From assembly GCA_016183835.1 (NCBI GenBank), contig JACPDV010000031.1, forward strand, positions 1 to 13,075: 13,075 nucleotides of DNA. Reading direction: 5' to 3'. The notes under the pieces are model-generated. The model made no database searches and had not been told where the DNA came from. It was given only the letters and a program-made list of their open reading frames with translations. Each line of letters begins with the position of its first letter. Position 1 is the first letter of the stretch. Positions 6,874 through 13,075 of the stretch are shown piece by piece. Position numbers and translations under genes: made by a program. The stretch comes from Armatimonadota bacterium. GTDB lineage: Bacteria; Armatimonadota; UBA10988.

Positions 6874-7767
6874 GTGTTCCGCAAACGATCCCGGTTGGTG
6901 GCTCCGGTGACGCTGGTCTGCGCGCTCGGGCTGATCGGCTGCGGCCTGTTCAGCAGCTCGCGCGGCGTGGGCTCGCTCTCGGCCGCCGTCCTCCCGGCGA
7001 GCGACCCGCCGGCCGACGCCGGCTTCCAGGGCACCGACCCCTATTGGGAGCAGGCCCGCGAGAAGGCCTACCGCACGGTGGCCCAGATCCTCGCGCAGAA
7101 CGACCGTGAGCTGCGCCGCGGGATCCAGCGCTCCAAGCTGCTCCACGGCGACTACCGCAAGAAGCAGATCGCCCTGACCTTCGACGACGGCCCGCACCCC
7201 GCCTTCACGCCCAAGCTCCTCGCCCTGCTCGCCAAGTACAAGGTCAAAGCCACCTTCTTCGTCGTCGGCGAGATGTGCGAACGGCATCCCGAGCTGGTGC
7301 GCGCCGAGCTGGCGGCCGGGCACGTGATCGCCAACCACACCTACCACCACGTCAACCTGGTCAAGATCCCCGCCACCCAGGTGGCCGCCGAGATCAGCGC
7401 CTGTGGCGAGGTGGTACAAAGCATCACCGGGCGCGCGCCCCACCTCTTCCGCCCGCCCGGCGGCGACTACAACGATCGGGTCGCCGAGGTCAGCGAGGCG
7501 CTCGGCTACACCATCTGCCTGTGGACCGACGACCCCGGCGACTACGCCAACCCGCCCGCCGCCAAGCTCGCCGCCGACACCCGGCGCTGGGCGCGCAACG
7601 GCGGCATCATTCTGCTCCACGACGGGCCGCCGGTGACCCTCAAGATCCTCCCCAAGCTGATCACGGACCTGCGCCGACGTGGCTTCGAGTTCGTCACCAT
7701 CGACCAGATGCTGGGCTACGCGCCCACTGCCCGGACCGCGTCGCGCCCGGCTCACGGCTCGCGGTAG
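6874..7767 (+). CDS. Lipoprotein polysaccharide deacetylase (NodB domain, CE4 family)
   Basis: CE4 enzymes remove N- or O-acetyl groups from chitin, poly-N-acetylglucosamine, peptidoglycan or xylan using a divalent metal. The 297-residue product (GTG start) has a lipobox LIGC with Cys23, so it should be lipid-anchored outside the inner membrane, followed by a linker and a short helical stretch to about residue 95. All five NodB motifs are intact: TFDDGP (D104, D105), HTYHH (H155, H159), RPPGGDY (R193), WTDDPGD (D219/D220) and ILLHDGP (H249, D250). It starts 14 nt after the acetyltransferase gene with its own GGAGG, indicating an operon. Its TAG lies 16 bp inside the 3' end of the convergent beta-helix gene. 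The polymer attacked cannot be told from sequence; a peptidoglycan or amino-sugar polymer is most likely given the neighbour. Confidence 0.93.
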   Translation: MFRKRSRLVAPVTLVCALGLIGCGLFSSSRGVGSLSAAVLPASDPPADAGFQGTDPYWEQAREKAYRTVAQILAQNDRELRRGIQRSKLLHGDYRKKQIALTFDDGPHPAFTPKLLALLAKYKVKATFFVVGEMCERHPELVRAELAAGHVIANHTYHHVNLVKIPATQVAAEISACGEVVQSITGRAPHLFRPPGGDYNDRVAEVSEALGYTICLWTDDPGDYANPPAAKLAADTRRWARNGGIILLHDGPPVTLKILPKLITDLRRRGFEFVTIDQMLGYAPTARTASRPAHGSR

Positions 7768-10700
7768 TGACTCCCGGCCGGGTTGACCACCGGCCAACTT
7801 GCCCGCAGCGGGTGCCGGTACAGCCCGATCTCGCCGAACGGGATCGGCCGGAAGCCGAGCCGCACGAACACCGGTGAGGTGGGCTTCAGGTCGAAATCGA
7901 GCTCTGCGGCGTCGGCGAAGCCCGGGTCCTGCCCGGTCACCAGGTTGTCGATCAGGTCCTCGCCCGCCACCTGCCGGGTCATGAGCTCGCCGCAGTCGTA
8001 GACCACGTTGCGCCACAGGTGGTTGATGTCGCAGCCCGCCGCCAGGTGCGCCAGCTCGGGGTAGCGCAAGCTGTACGGCGGACGGCTGATGTCCACGTCC
8101 TCGGTGGTCTGCTTCTTGACCTGGTCGCCCGCCACGTACTGAGCCCACCGACCCGCGCCCAAGGGCGAGAAGCTCACGGCGTAGCGGCAGCCGATGAACA
8201 GGTTGTTGTCGATCAGGTTGTCCTTGCCGCCGTGGATCTGCACGGCGCCGAAGTAGCCGTCGGAGCTTTTGTAGAACACGTTGCCATAGATGGTCACGCC
8301 GCAGATGGCGTCGTCGAGGCGGATCCCCGCGCGCATCAGCCGGTGCGTGCCGTCGCCGTTGTGGTGCCAGAAGTTGTGGCGGATCACCACGCCGCGGTAG
8401 GTCGGGTTGTAGAACATGTCCAGCCCGCCCTGATCGTCCGTCTCGTAGACCACGTCGTGGATGTCGTTGTACTCGATGTGGTGCTCATTGCCCTCGATCC
8501 GCATGGCGTGGCCGGGCGAGTCGTGGAACTGGTTGTGCGCGATGCGCGTGCCTACACCGTCGGTCCACACCGCCGGCGTGTAGGTGCGGTCCCAGCGGGA
8601 GAAGTCGGCCACGTCGCAGTTCTCGACGAAGTGGCCACTCGGCGTGAGGGTCTTCCGGTCGCCGCCTTTGATGGAGGTCCCGCCGCGGCCGAGGCATCGC
8701 AGGTCGCAGCCGAAGACACCGCAAGCGGTCCCGCCATCCACCGTCACCGCCGTGCCGCCGAGCATCCTCACGGTGCACCCCGCGACCAGGCACGCCCGGC
8801 AGTCACGCAGAACGATCCCGTCGGCCCGGCCGGCCTCGAGCACCAGCCGCTCCAGCCGCAGGTCGCCGAGTCCCTCGGCCACCAGGAACGGCGCGCCGAG
8901 CACTGACAGCGTGGCCGTCGCCTTGGCCGGGTCGCTCGGCGGGTAGACGTAGAGAATCCCGGCAGGGCGGTCGAGGTACCACTCGCCCGGGGAGTCCAGC
9001 TCGTCGAGCAGGTTGTAGGCGTACCACGGCATGCCGGGGCCGGCGCCGTAGCCCTGCCGCACGCCGGTCGCGAGACGGTGGTTCGCCGCGTCCACCGCGT
9101 GGATCGGCACGCCGCTGTCGGCCCAGCGCCACTTCCAGTAGCCGTAGACCCAGCCGTCTTTTGCCTCGGCCCAGCGCGCCGGGCGGTCGCCGGCGAACTC
9201 GAAGGTGAACCCACCGGCGGCGTTCTTGTCCTCCACCAGGTTCCCCGTGGTCTCCCACCCGTCGTTCGGCCAGCGGGCGAGGTGCAGCGCCGCGCCGTTC
9301 CAGAACAGCTCGGCCACCGGCGCCGCGTCGAACCCGAAGCCGTGCGGCTGGAGGGTGCCGTAGTCCGTGATGCCGAGCGCCCGCAAGTCAACCTGGAGCA
9401 CCTTGCCGCGCGCCTCCTCGGGCAGCCGGGCGAGCACCGCCGGGTCGGTCACGGCGGCGAAGCCGCTCAGCCGCCGGCCGCCGCTGAAGCGCACCGCCTG
9501 CCCCGGCGCCGACCGAAAGGTCAGCGGAGCACCGGGCTGGCCGCCGTCGTCGGCGCCGAGCTTCACGGTCTCCGTGATGGGGTACTCCCCCGCCTGGAAG
9601 GTGACCGCCACGCCGCCGGCCGGCCAGCCCTTGGCACGGATCCGACGGACGGCGGCCACCGCCCCGGCGAAGCTGGCCAGCGGGCGTTGCGCGGTGCCGG
9701 CCGCGGAGTCGCTGCCGCCCGGCGCGACGAACAGCTCCGCGCCCGGCGGCGGCGCCGCAGGGAGCCGCACCCGCGAGGCCGCCGCGTCGCGCGCCGGCTT
9801 CCCGGCGGCGAGGCGGGCGATCTCATCCACCCGCTCCGCGGCCTCGAGGCGGAAGCTGGCAGGCAGGTCGGGCTCGGCCAAGAGCGCCGTGAACGCCGCC
9901 TTGGCGCCGGACCAGTCCTTCTGGCTGAGGAACGTGCCGGCGGCGAGGAGCCGCAGGTAGCTGCGGAAGCCGGGGGTGACGCCGGGCTCGGCGGTCAGGG
10001 CGGCGTAGGCCTGCCGGGCAGCGGCGAGCTGCTTGCCCTCGCGCAGCGCGTGGGCCTGCTCGAGACGCACGTCGAGCTTCTGGCGTGGGGTGGTGTCGGG
10101 GTCTTGCATGAGCTTGTCGTACTGCTCTCTCGCCGCCTGGGTGCGGCCGGCCTGGCGGAGCGCGCGGGCGAGGCTGAGGCGGGCCAGGGAACGGTCGGCG
10201 GCGGGCAGGTCGGGCAGCGCCAGGAACTGCTCGAAGAGGTCCGCCGGGACGGCGTCGGCGGCATTCCGGGCAAGCTGGAGGAGCGGGGCGAGGGCGGCGC
10301 GCCGATGCCGGTCGGCCACCTCGACGCCGTTCATCACGGCGGCGAGCACCGGCACGGCGGCGCGGCTCTGGTTCTGAGCCATCAGGCATTCGCCCAGCCG
10401 CAGCCGCGCGGTGGCGGCCAGGTCGGGATCCAGCGCCGGCAGCCCGGCGGCGGCCTTGTACTCCGCGGCGGCGGTCTTCCAGTCCTGCTGGTCGTAGGCC
10501 GCGGCGCCGGCCTCCACGTGCTGCCGGTAGGCGATGGGCAGGGGGGCGTAGAAGTGAGCGTCGGTGAGGATTTCGGTGGCGCTGAGGGCGTGGTCGTAGA
10601 GGGTCACCTCGTCGATATCGAGCTTCATCGAGCCCCAGCCGGCGTCCGCGAAGCCCAGGTGGAACGGCGGTCCGCCGCCGTAGTACGGTCCGGCATACGG

Positions 10701-11327
10701 CGCTGCGCGGAGCAGCAGCCCGTTGAGGTAGAGCCGCATCTCCTTGCCGTCCCACATGGCCGCGAGGTGGTGCCAGATTCCCTCGGCGGGCAGGTTGCCG
10801 CCCCGAAGCCCGGTGGAGTTGAGCGGCGCCGGCCGGCCCAGCTCGAAGCCGAGGTCGTGGGACTGGAAGGAGGCGGTGACGCGCCAGCCGTCCCAGTAGC
10901 CGTTGCCCTGGGAGATGATGGTGCCGTCGTTGTTGGCGTTGTTGCCCGAAAGCGAGCCGCGGCCGTTCTGCCGGAACCAGACTTCGGCGGTAAAACCGTT
11001 CGGGCCGACCGGGAACTGGGCGGTCTGGAGCACGCCGCGGTCGAGCCGCACGGCGGCCTTGCGCGGCCAGCGGCCCTCCACGGCGGTGAGAGTCTCCTCG
11101 GGCGCACCGGCCAGGCCGACCACGGTGTACGTCAGTGCGCCCTCGTTGCCGGCGAGGTTGGGGATGGGCCGGCCGGCGTCGATGGCGCCCTCGAAGGTGT
11201 AGCAGCGCAGGAGGCCGGGCCGCTTCAGCACGCTGTCGCGGTGCTGCAGCCACGCGTCGTAGGTCCCGCCAGGACCGGCGAGGGCGGGGAAAGCCAAGGC
11301 CAGCAGGCCGAAGCAATGCGATCTCAT
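7752..11327 (-). CDS. Secreted LamG + TPR-like + right-handed beta-helix protein (GH141-like)
   Basis: The 1191-residue product starts with a short signal peptide (MRSHCFGLLALAFPALA). A LamG/concanavalin-like domain follows at about 20-255 (FTAEVWFRQNGRG, then WHHLAAMWDG and DIDEVTLYDHAL). A helical solenoid at about 265-510 has TPR-like pairs such as AARQAYAALTAEPG and AKAAFTALLAEPD. From about 530 to 1180 comes a right-handed parallel beta-helix, opening with ELFVAPGGSDSAAGTAQRPL and AGEYPITETVKLG as in GH141-type and polysaccharide-lyase-like proteins. Its NDIHDVVYETDDQGGLDMF and N-x-F-x-H-type rungs are typical of that group. It probably binds and cleaves or rearranges a complex plant or matrix glycan outside the cell; the catalytic residues are not certain. 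The ATG at 11327 has GAGGAG 7 nt upstream. It converges with the deacetylase gene and overlaps it by 16 bp. Confidence 0.85.
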   Translation of the reverse strand: MRSHCFGLLALAFPALAGPGGTYDAWLQHRDSVLKRPGLLRCYTFEGAIDAGRPIPNLAGNEGALTYTVVGLAGAPEETLTAVEGRWPRKAAVRLDRGVLQTAQFPVGPNGFTAEVWFRQNGRGSLSGNNANNDGTIISQGNGYWDGWRVTASFQSHDLGFELGRPAPLNSTGLRGGNLPAEGIWHHLAAMWDGKEMRLYLNGLLLRAAPYAGPYYGGGPPFHLGFADAGWGSMKLDIDEVTLYDHALSATEILTDAHFYAPLPIAYRQHVEAGAAAYDQQDWKTAAAEYKAAAGLPALDPDLAATARLRLGECLMAQNQSRAAVPVLAAVMNGVEVADRHRRAALAPLLQLARNAADAVPADLFEQFLALPDLPAADRSLARLSLARALRQAGRTQAAREQYDKLMQDPDTTPRQKLDVRLEQAHALREGKQLAAARQAYAALTAEPGVTPGFRSYLRLLAAGTFLSQKDWSGAKAAFTALLAEPDLPASFRLEAAERVDEIARLAAGKPARDAAASRVRLPAAPPPGAELFVAPGGSDSAAGTAQRPLASFAGAVAAVRRIRAKGWPAGGVAVTFQAGEYPITETVKLGADDGGQPGAPLTFRSAPGQAVRFSGGRRLSGFAAVTDPAVLARLPEEARGKVLQVDLRALGITDYGTLQPHGFGFDAAPVAELFWNGAALHLARWPNDGWETTGNLVEDKNAAGGFTFEFAGDRPARWAEAKDGWVYGYWKWRWADSGVPIHAVDAANHRLATGVRQGYGAGPGMPWYAYNLLDELDSPGEWYLDRPAGILYVYPPSDPAKATATLSVLGAPFLVAEGLGDLRLERLVLEAGRADGIVLRDCRACLVAGCTVRMLGGTAVTVDGGTACGVFGCDLRCLGRGGTSIKGGDRKTLTPSGHFVENCDVADFSRWDRTYTPAVWTDGVGTRIAHNQFHDSPGHAMRIEGNEHHIEYNDIHDVVYETDDQGGLDMFYNPTYRGVVIRHNFWHHNGDGTHRLMRAGIRLDDAICGVTIYGNVFYKSSDGYFGAVQIHGGKDNLIDNNLFIGCRYAVSFSPLGAGRWAQYVAGDQVKKQTTEDVDISRPPYSLRYPELAHLAAGCDINHLWRNVVYDCGELMTRQVAGEDLIDNLVTGQDPGFADAAELDFDLKPTSPVFVRLGFRPIPFGEIGLYRHPLRASWPVVNPAGSHYREP

Positions 11328-11354
11328 TCCGCTGCTCCTCGGTGGGGACCCCTG

Positions 11355-11458
11355 GTAGGGGCGACCGGCAGGTCGCCCGCGCCAGGCTCCGAGCTACACC
11401 GGTGTGGGCGCGGGCAGGTCGGCGCGGCTCGGACGGGCGACCTGCCGGTCGCCCCTAC
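11355..11458. repeat. Paired-palindrome element, REPIN-like
   Basis: Two 25-nt arms (11355-11379 and 11434-11458) are perfect reverse complements, starting GTAGGGGCGACC on the left and ending GGTCGCCCCTAC on the right. Each arm is itself a small hairpin (GGGCGACC/GGTCGCCC around GGCA or TGCC). A 7-bp inner pair (11388-11394 with 11427-11433) and the palindrome ACACCGGTGT (11396-11405) lie between them. It fills the 160-bp gap between the transporter stop and the beta-helix gene. Two inverted copies of a short palindrome is the architecture of REPIN elements; a transcript through it would fold strongly and could stop or protect mRNA. Membership of a genome-wide family is inferred. Confidence 0.75.
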
Positions 11459-11487
11459 GGAGCCGGTCGTGCCGCCGATGCGCCGCG

Positions 11488-12684
11488 TCAGATCAGGACT
11501 CCGACGACGCACGCCGTCAGGCACGCCGCCAGCGTCCCGCCGATCAGGCTGGGGATCCCGAGCTCGGCCAGCTCGCGGCGGCGGGTCGGGACCATCGCGG
11601 CGATGCCGCCGATCATGATCGCCACCGAGCCGAAGTTGGCGAACGCGCAGAGCGCGTAGCTGGTCAGGATCTTCCCGCGCTCGGTGAGGGCATCCTTGTC
11701 CTTCTTCAGCATGTCCGCCATGTCCAGGTAGGCGATGAACTCGTTGAGCACGGTCCGTTCGCCGAGGAGCTGGCTGACCGGCACCAGGTCGTGCCGGGGC
11801 ACGCCGAGGCACCAGGCCAGCGGCCGGAAGAGCCAGCCCGCCGCCTGCTGGAACGTCCTCGGCTGCCACGCGCGACCGGGCTTGCCCGCGCCGTCGAGCG
11901 CCGCCTGCACCGCCGCGGCATCGCCCGCGGCCAGTTGCTCCGCACCCGGCACCGTCTCCACCTGCGCCAGCAGGTGCGCGTTGTGCACGCGCGCCGGCCA
12001 GCCCAGCGCGCTGTTGGCGAAGTGCACCAACGCCACCATTGCGATCAGCATCGCCACCACGCTGGCGCCGATCCGGAGACCTTCCGTCGCGCCGCCGGTG
12101 AAGGCGTCCATCATGTTGTGGTAGGGCCGCTCGTCGAGCAGCTCGACCGTGCCGCGCGTCTCGGGCTCGCCGTCCTCGGGGATCATCAGCTTGGCGACCA
12201 GCAGCCCGGCGGGCGCCGACATCACGCTCATCGTGATCAGGTGCCCGGCGATGTCGGGCAGGGCGTCGTGGAGGAACCCCACGTACACCGCCAGCACCGT
12301 GCCGGCCACGTTGGACAGGCCGCAGACCATCACGCAGAACAGCTCGGAGCGGGTGAGCTTCTCCAGGTAGGGCCGGATCATCAGCGGCGCCTCGACCATG
12401 CCGAGGAAGACGTTGCCCACCGCCGAGAGCGTTTCGGCGCCGCTGGTCTCCATCACCCGCACGACCAGCTTGGCCACCACCCGCACGATGCGCTGCATGA
12501 TGCCGAGCTGGTAGAGCACCGCCATCAGCGCGGCGAAGAAGATGATCGTCGGCACCAGGGACTGGAAGGCGAAGATCACCGAGTTCTCCGGCCCCAGCGC
12601 CTTGCCCAGCACGTCCGGCTTGGCCAGTGGGCCGAAGACGAACCGCGCGCCCTCCGCAGAGTGCTCCAGCAGCGCCACCACCAC
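11488..12684 (-). CDS. Concentrative nucleoside transporter (CNT/NupC family), main part after a frame break
   Basis: CNT proteins import nucleosides across the inner membrane using an H+ or Na+ gradient. This frame gives 398 residues from a possible GTG at 12684 and matches the family core. GMVEAPLMIRPYL (residues 95-107) is the first hairpin loop, TVLNEFIAYLDMA (311-323) holds the conserved binding Glu315, and CAFANFGSVAI (346-356) has Asn350 and Ser353 of the second binding loop. Numerous hydrophobic helices and the hydrophobic C-terminus are present. The first membrane helix is missing from this frame; its equivalent lies upstream in another frame (12689-12823). Unless the break is a sequence error, the 398-residue form would lack TM1, so function is doubtful. 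The substrate-loop Gly-Met resembles the purine-selective human CNT2 rather than the usual Gly-Gln. Confidence 0.85.
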   Translation of the reverse strand: MVVALLEHSAEGARFVFGPLAKPDVLGKALGPENSVIFAFQSLVPTIIFFAALMAVLYQLGIMQRIVRVVAKLVVRVMETSGAETLSAVGNVFLGMVEAPLMIRPYLEKLTRSELFCVMVCGLSNVAGTVLAVYVGFLHDALPDIAGHLITMSVMSAPAGLLVAKLMIPEDGEPETRGTVELLDERPYHNMMDAFTGGATEGLRIGASVVAMLIAMVALVHFANSALGWPARVHNAHLLAQVETVPGAEQLAAGDAAAVQAALDGAGKPGRAWQPRTFQQAAGWLFRPLAWCLGVPRHDLVPVSQLLGERTVLNEFIAYLDMADMLKKDKDALTERGKILTSYALCAFANFGSVAIMIGGIAAMVPTRRRELAELGIPSLIGGTLAACLTACVVGVLI

Positions 12685-12688
12685 GTCG

Positions 12689-12823
12689 TAGGAGCACCTG
12701 CAGGACCATGCCCCACACCACGCACTTCCACGAGATGCTCCGCCGCAAACGGCGCGGGCAGAAGGCGTAGGCCACCAGCAGGAGGGCGAGGACGCCGACG
12801 AAGCTGTGGAGGCGGTCGATCAT
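12689..12823 (-). pseudogene. Displaced N-terminal piece of the nucleoside transporter gene
   Basis: From the ATG at 12823 the frame encodes 45 residues: MIDRLHSFVGVLALLLVAYA, a basic loop, then SWKCVVWGMVLQVLL. This is a typical CNT N-terminus (first helix, R-rich loop, W-G-x-x-L-Q start of the next helix). It then runs into low-complexity sequence, while the continuation (YDVVVALLEHSAEGARFVFG) is in a different frame from 12690. The frames differ by one base, and about 16 residues normally present between LQ-x-LL and the A-x-x-A-L-L helix are absent. This suggests a deletion of roughly 50 bp (a 3n+2 length) rather than a single-base slip. No clear Shine-Dalgarno precedes the ATG. An assembly error is the main alternative. 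Confidence 0.65.
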
Positions 12824-12894
12824 GGCCGCGGAGTTCGGGCGGCGGCGGAGCGGTCCTTCCGCGCGCCCGCCGGCGAGCGTCGCCGATGACTCGG

Positions 12895-12953
12895 AGCGCC
12901 GCTGTCTCAGCGGCTCCGGCGTGGCGGTGGAGCGCCGCTGAGACAGCGGCGCT
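12895..12953. repeat. Paired-palindrome element of a second family
   Basis: Arms of 20 nt at 12895-12914 and 12934-12953 are perfect reverse complements (AGCGCCGCTGTCTCAGCGGC and its complement) around a 19-nt spacer. Each arm holds its own hairpin, GCCGCTG/CAGCGGC around TCT or AGA. It sits in the 210-bp divergent gap between the transporter start and the phosphoesterase start. The sequence is unrelated to the element at 11355-11458 but has the same two-hairpin design. Confidence 0.72.
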
Positions 12954-12984
12954 TCACTCGGAGCCGGTGGCGCAACCGACGCAA

Positions 12985-13013
12985 TTGACGCGGAAGCCGG
13001 GTCGCACTACGCG
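12985..13013 (+). promoter_or_regulatory. Possible promoter of the metallophosphoesterase gene
   Basis: TTGACG (12985-12990), a 17-nt spacer and TACGCG (13008-13013) lie 20 nt before the ATG at 13034. The -35 box is good and the -10 box poor, so this is only a candidate; the AT-poor -10 may still suit a very GC-rich genome. Confidence 0.3.
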
Positions 13014-13033
13014 GCGTGCGGGGGGATCGCCGC

Positions 13034-13075
13034 ATGACCTTGCTGTGCCTCAGCGACGTGCACGTGGGCCGCACC
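13034..13075 (+). CDS. Start of a metallophosphoesterase-like gene, cut by the window edge
   Basis: Only 14 codons are present: MTLLCLSDVHVGRT. The motif S-D-x-H-x-G in the first strand is the Asp-x-His metal-binding start of calcineurin-like phosphoesterases (as in DNA repair nuclease SbcD/Mre11, UDP-diacylglucosamine hydrolase or cyclic-nucleotide phosphodiesterases). A purine-rich GGGGGGA stretch lies about 8 nt before the ATG. It is transcribed divergently from the nucleoside transporter. The subfamily cannot be decided from this fragment. Confidence 0.6.
   Translation, partial: MTLLCLSDVHVGRT

Noticed and set aside
7776..7795. Hairpin GGCCGG-8 nt-CCGGCC just after the deacetylase stop as a terminator
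   Set aside because: The stem is only 6 bp, there is no T-run after it on the plus strand, and it lies within the C-terminal codons of the convergent gene.
6856..8148. A minus-strand open frame opposite the deacetylase gene
   Set aside because: The deacetylase on the plus strand has all five NodB motifs, a lipobox and a ribosome binding site; the opposite frame shows nothing recognisable.
9078..11618. An 846-codon plus-strand open frame
   Set aside because: It is antisense to the beta-helix gene, has biased composition and no recognisable motif, and lacks a good ribosome binding site.
11324..12823. A single 499-codon minus-strand frame running from the transporter start to the beta-helix gene
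   Set aside because: Only its first 45 codons look like a transporter; the rest is R/G/A-rich and crosses the intergenic repeat, while the true transporter core is in the neighbouring frame.
1..13075. CRISPR array, tRNA, rRNA, integrase or insertion sequence
   Set aside because: No regularly spaced repeats, cloverleaf or rRNA sequence, and no transposase or integrase motif were seen on either strand; the only repeats are the two paired palindromes.

Overview
This is a GC-rich bacterial window (no introns, Shine-Dalgarno sites, ATGA/GTGA overlaps) containing nine coding genes or gene fragments. One of them, a nucleoside transporter, is broken near its 5' end. LamG-decorated secreted glycan enzymes, a NagX/HGSNAT-type acetyltransferase and palindromic intergenic repeats together resemble environmental Planctomycetota, Armatimonadota, Hydrogenedentota or similar lineages. 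That placement is an impression only, because no rRNA or tRNA is present.

Layout. At 1-1042 (minus) lie the histidine genes hisI and hisG; hisG runs off the left edge, and the two overlap by 4 bp. At 1095-1801 (minus) a VapBC-type toxin-antitoxin pair sits just upstream of hisI. At 1856-5533 (minus) is a 1225-residue secreted glycoside-hydrolase-like protein, with one LamG domain nested inside its catalytic barrel and a second at its C-terminus. A 144-bp divergent control region separates it from a two-gene plus-strand operon at 5678-7767. That operon encodes a membrane acetyltransferase of the heparan-glucosaminide N-acetyltransferase type and a lipoprotein polysaccharide deacetylase. The deacetylase gene ends 16 bp inside the 3' end of a convergent minus-strand gene (7752-11327) for a secreted LamG + TPR-like + right-handed beta-helix protein. 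Further right is a concentrative nucleoside transporter gene (11488-12823, minus), broken near codon 45. It is bracketed by two unrelated paired-palindrome elements (11355-11458 and 12895-12953). At the right edge a metallophosphoesterase-like gene begins on the plus strand (13034 onward).

How the genes may work together. The centre of the window (1856-11327) looks like a small extracellular glycan-processing locus: two large exported carbohydrate-active proteins, an outer-surface deacetylase, and a membrane acetyltransferase able to put acetyl groups back on amino sugars using cytosolic acetyl-CoA. The histidine genes and the nucleoside transporter are metabolic neighbours with no obvious link to this. 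No complete, wholly new system is visible. The most unusual items are the barrel-nested LamG domain, the acetyltransferase/deacetylase pairing, the paired-palindrome repeats, and the deletion-plus-frameshift in the transporter.
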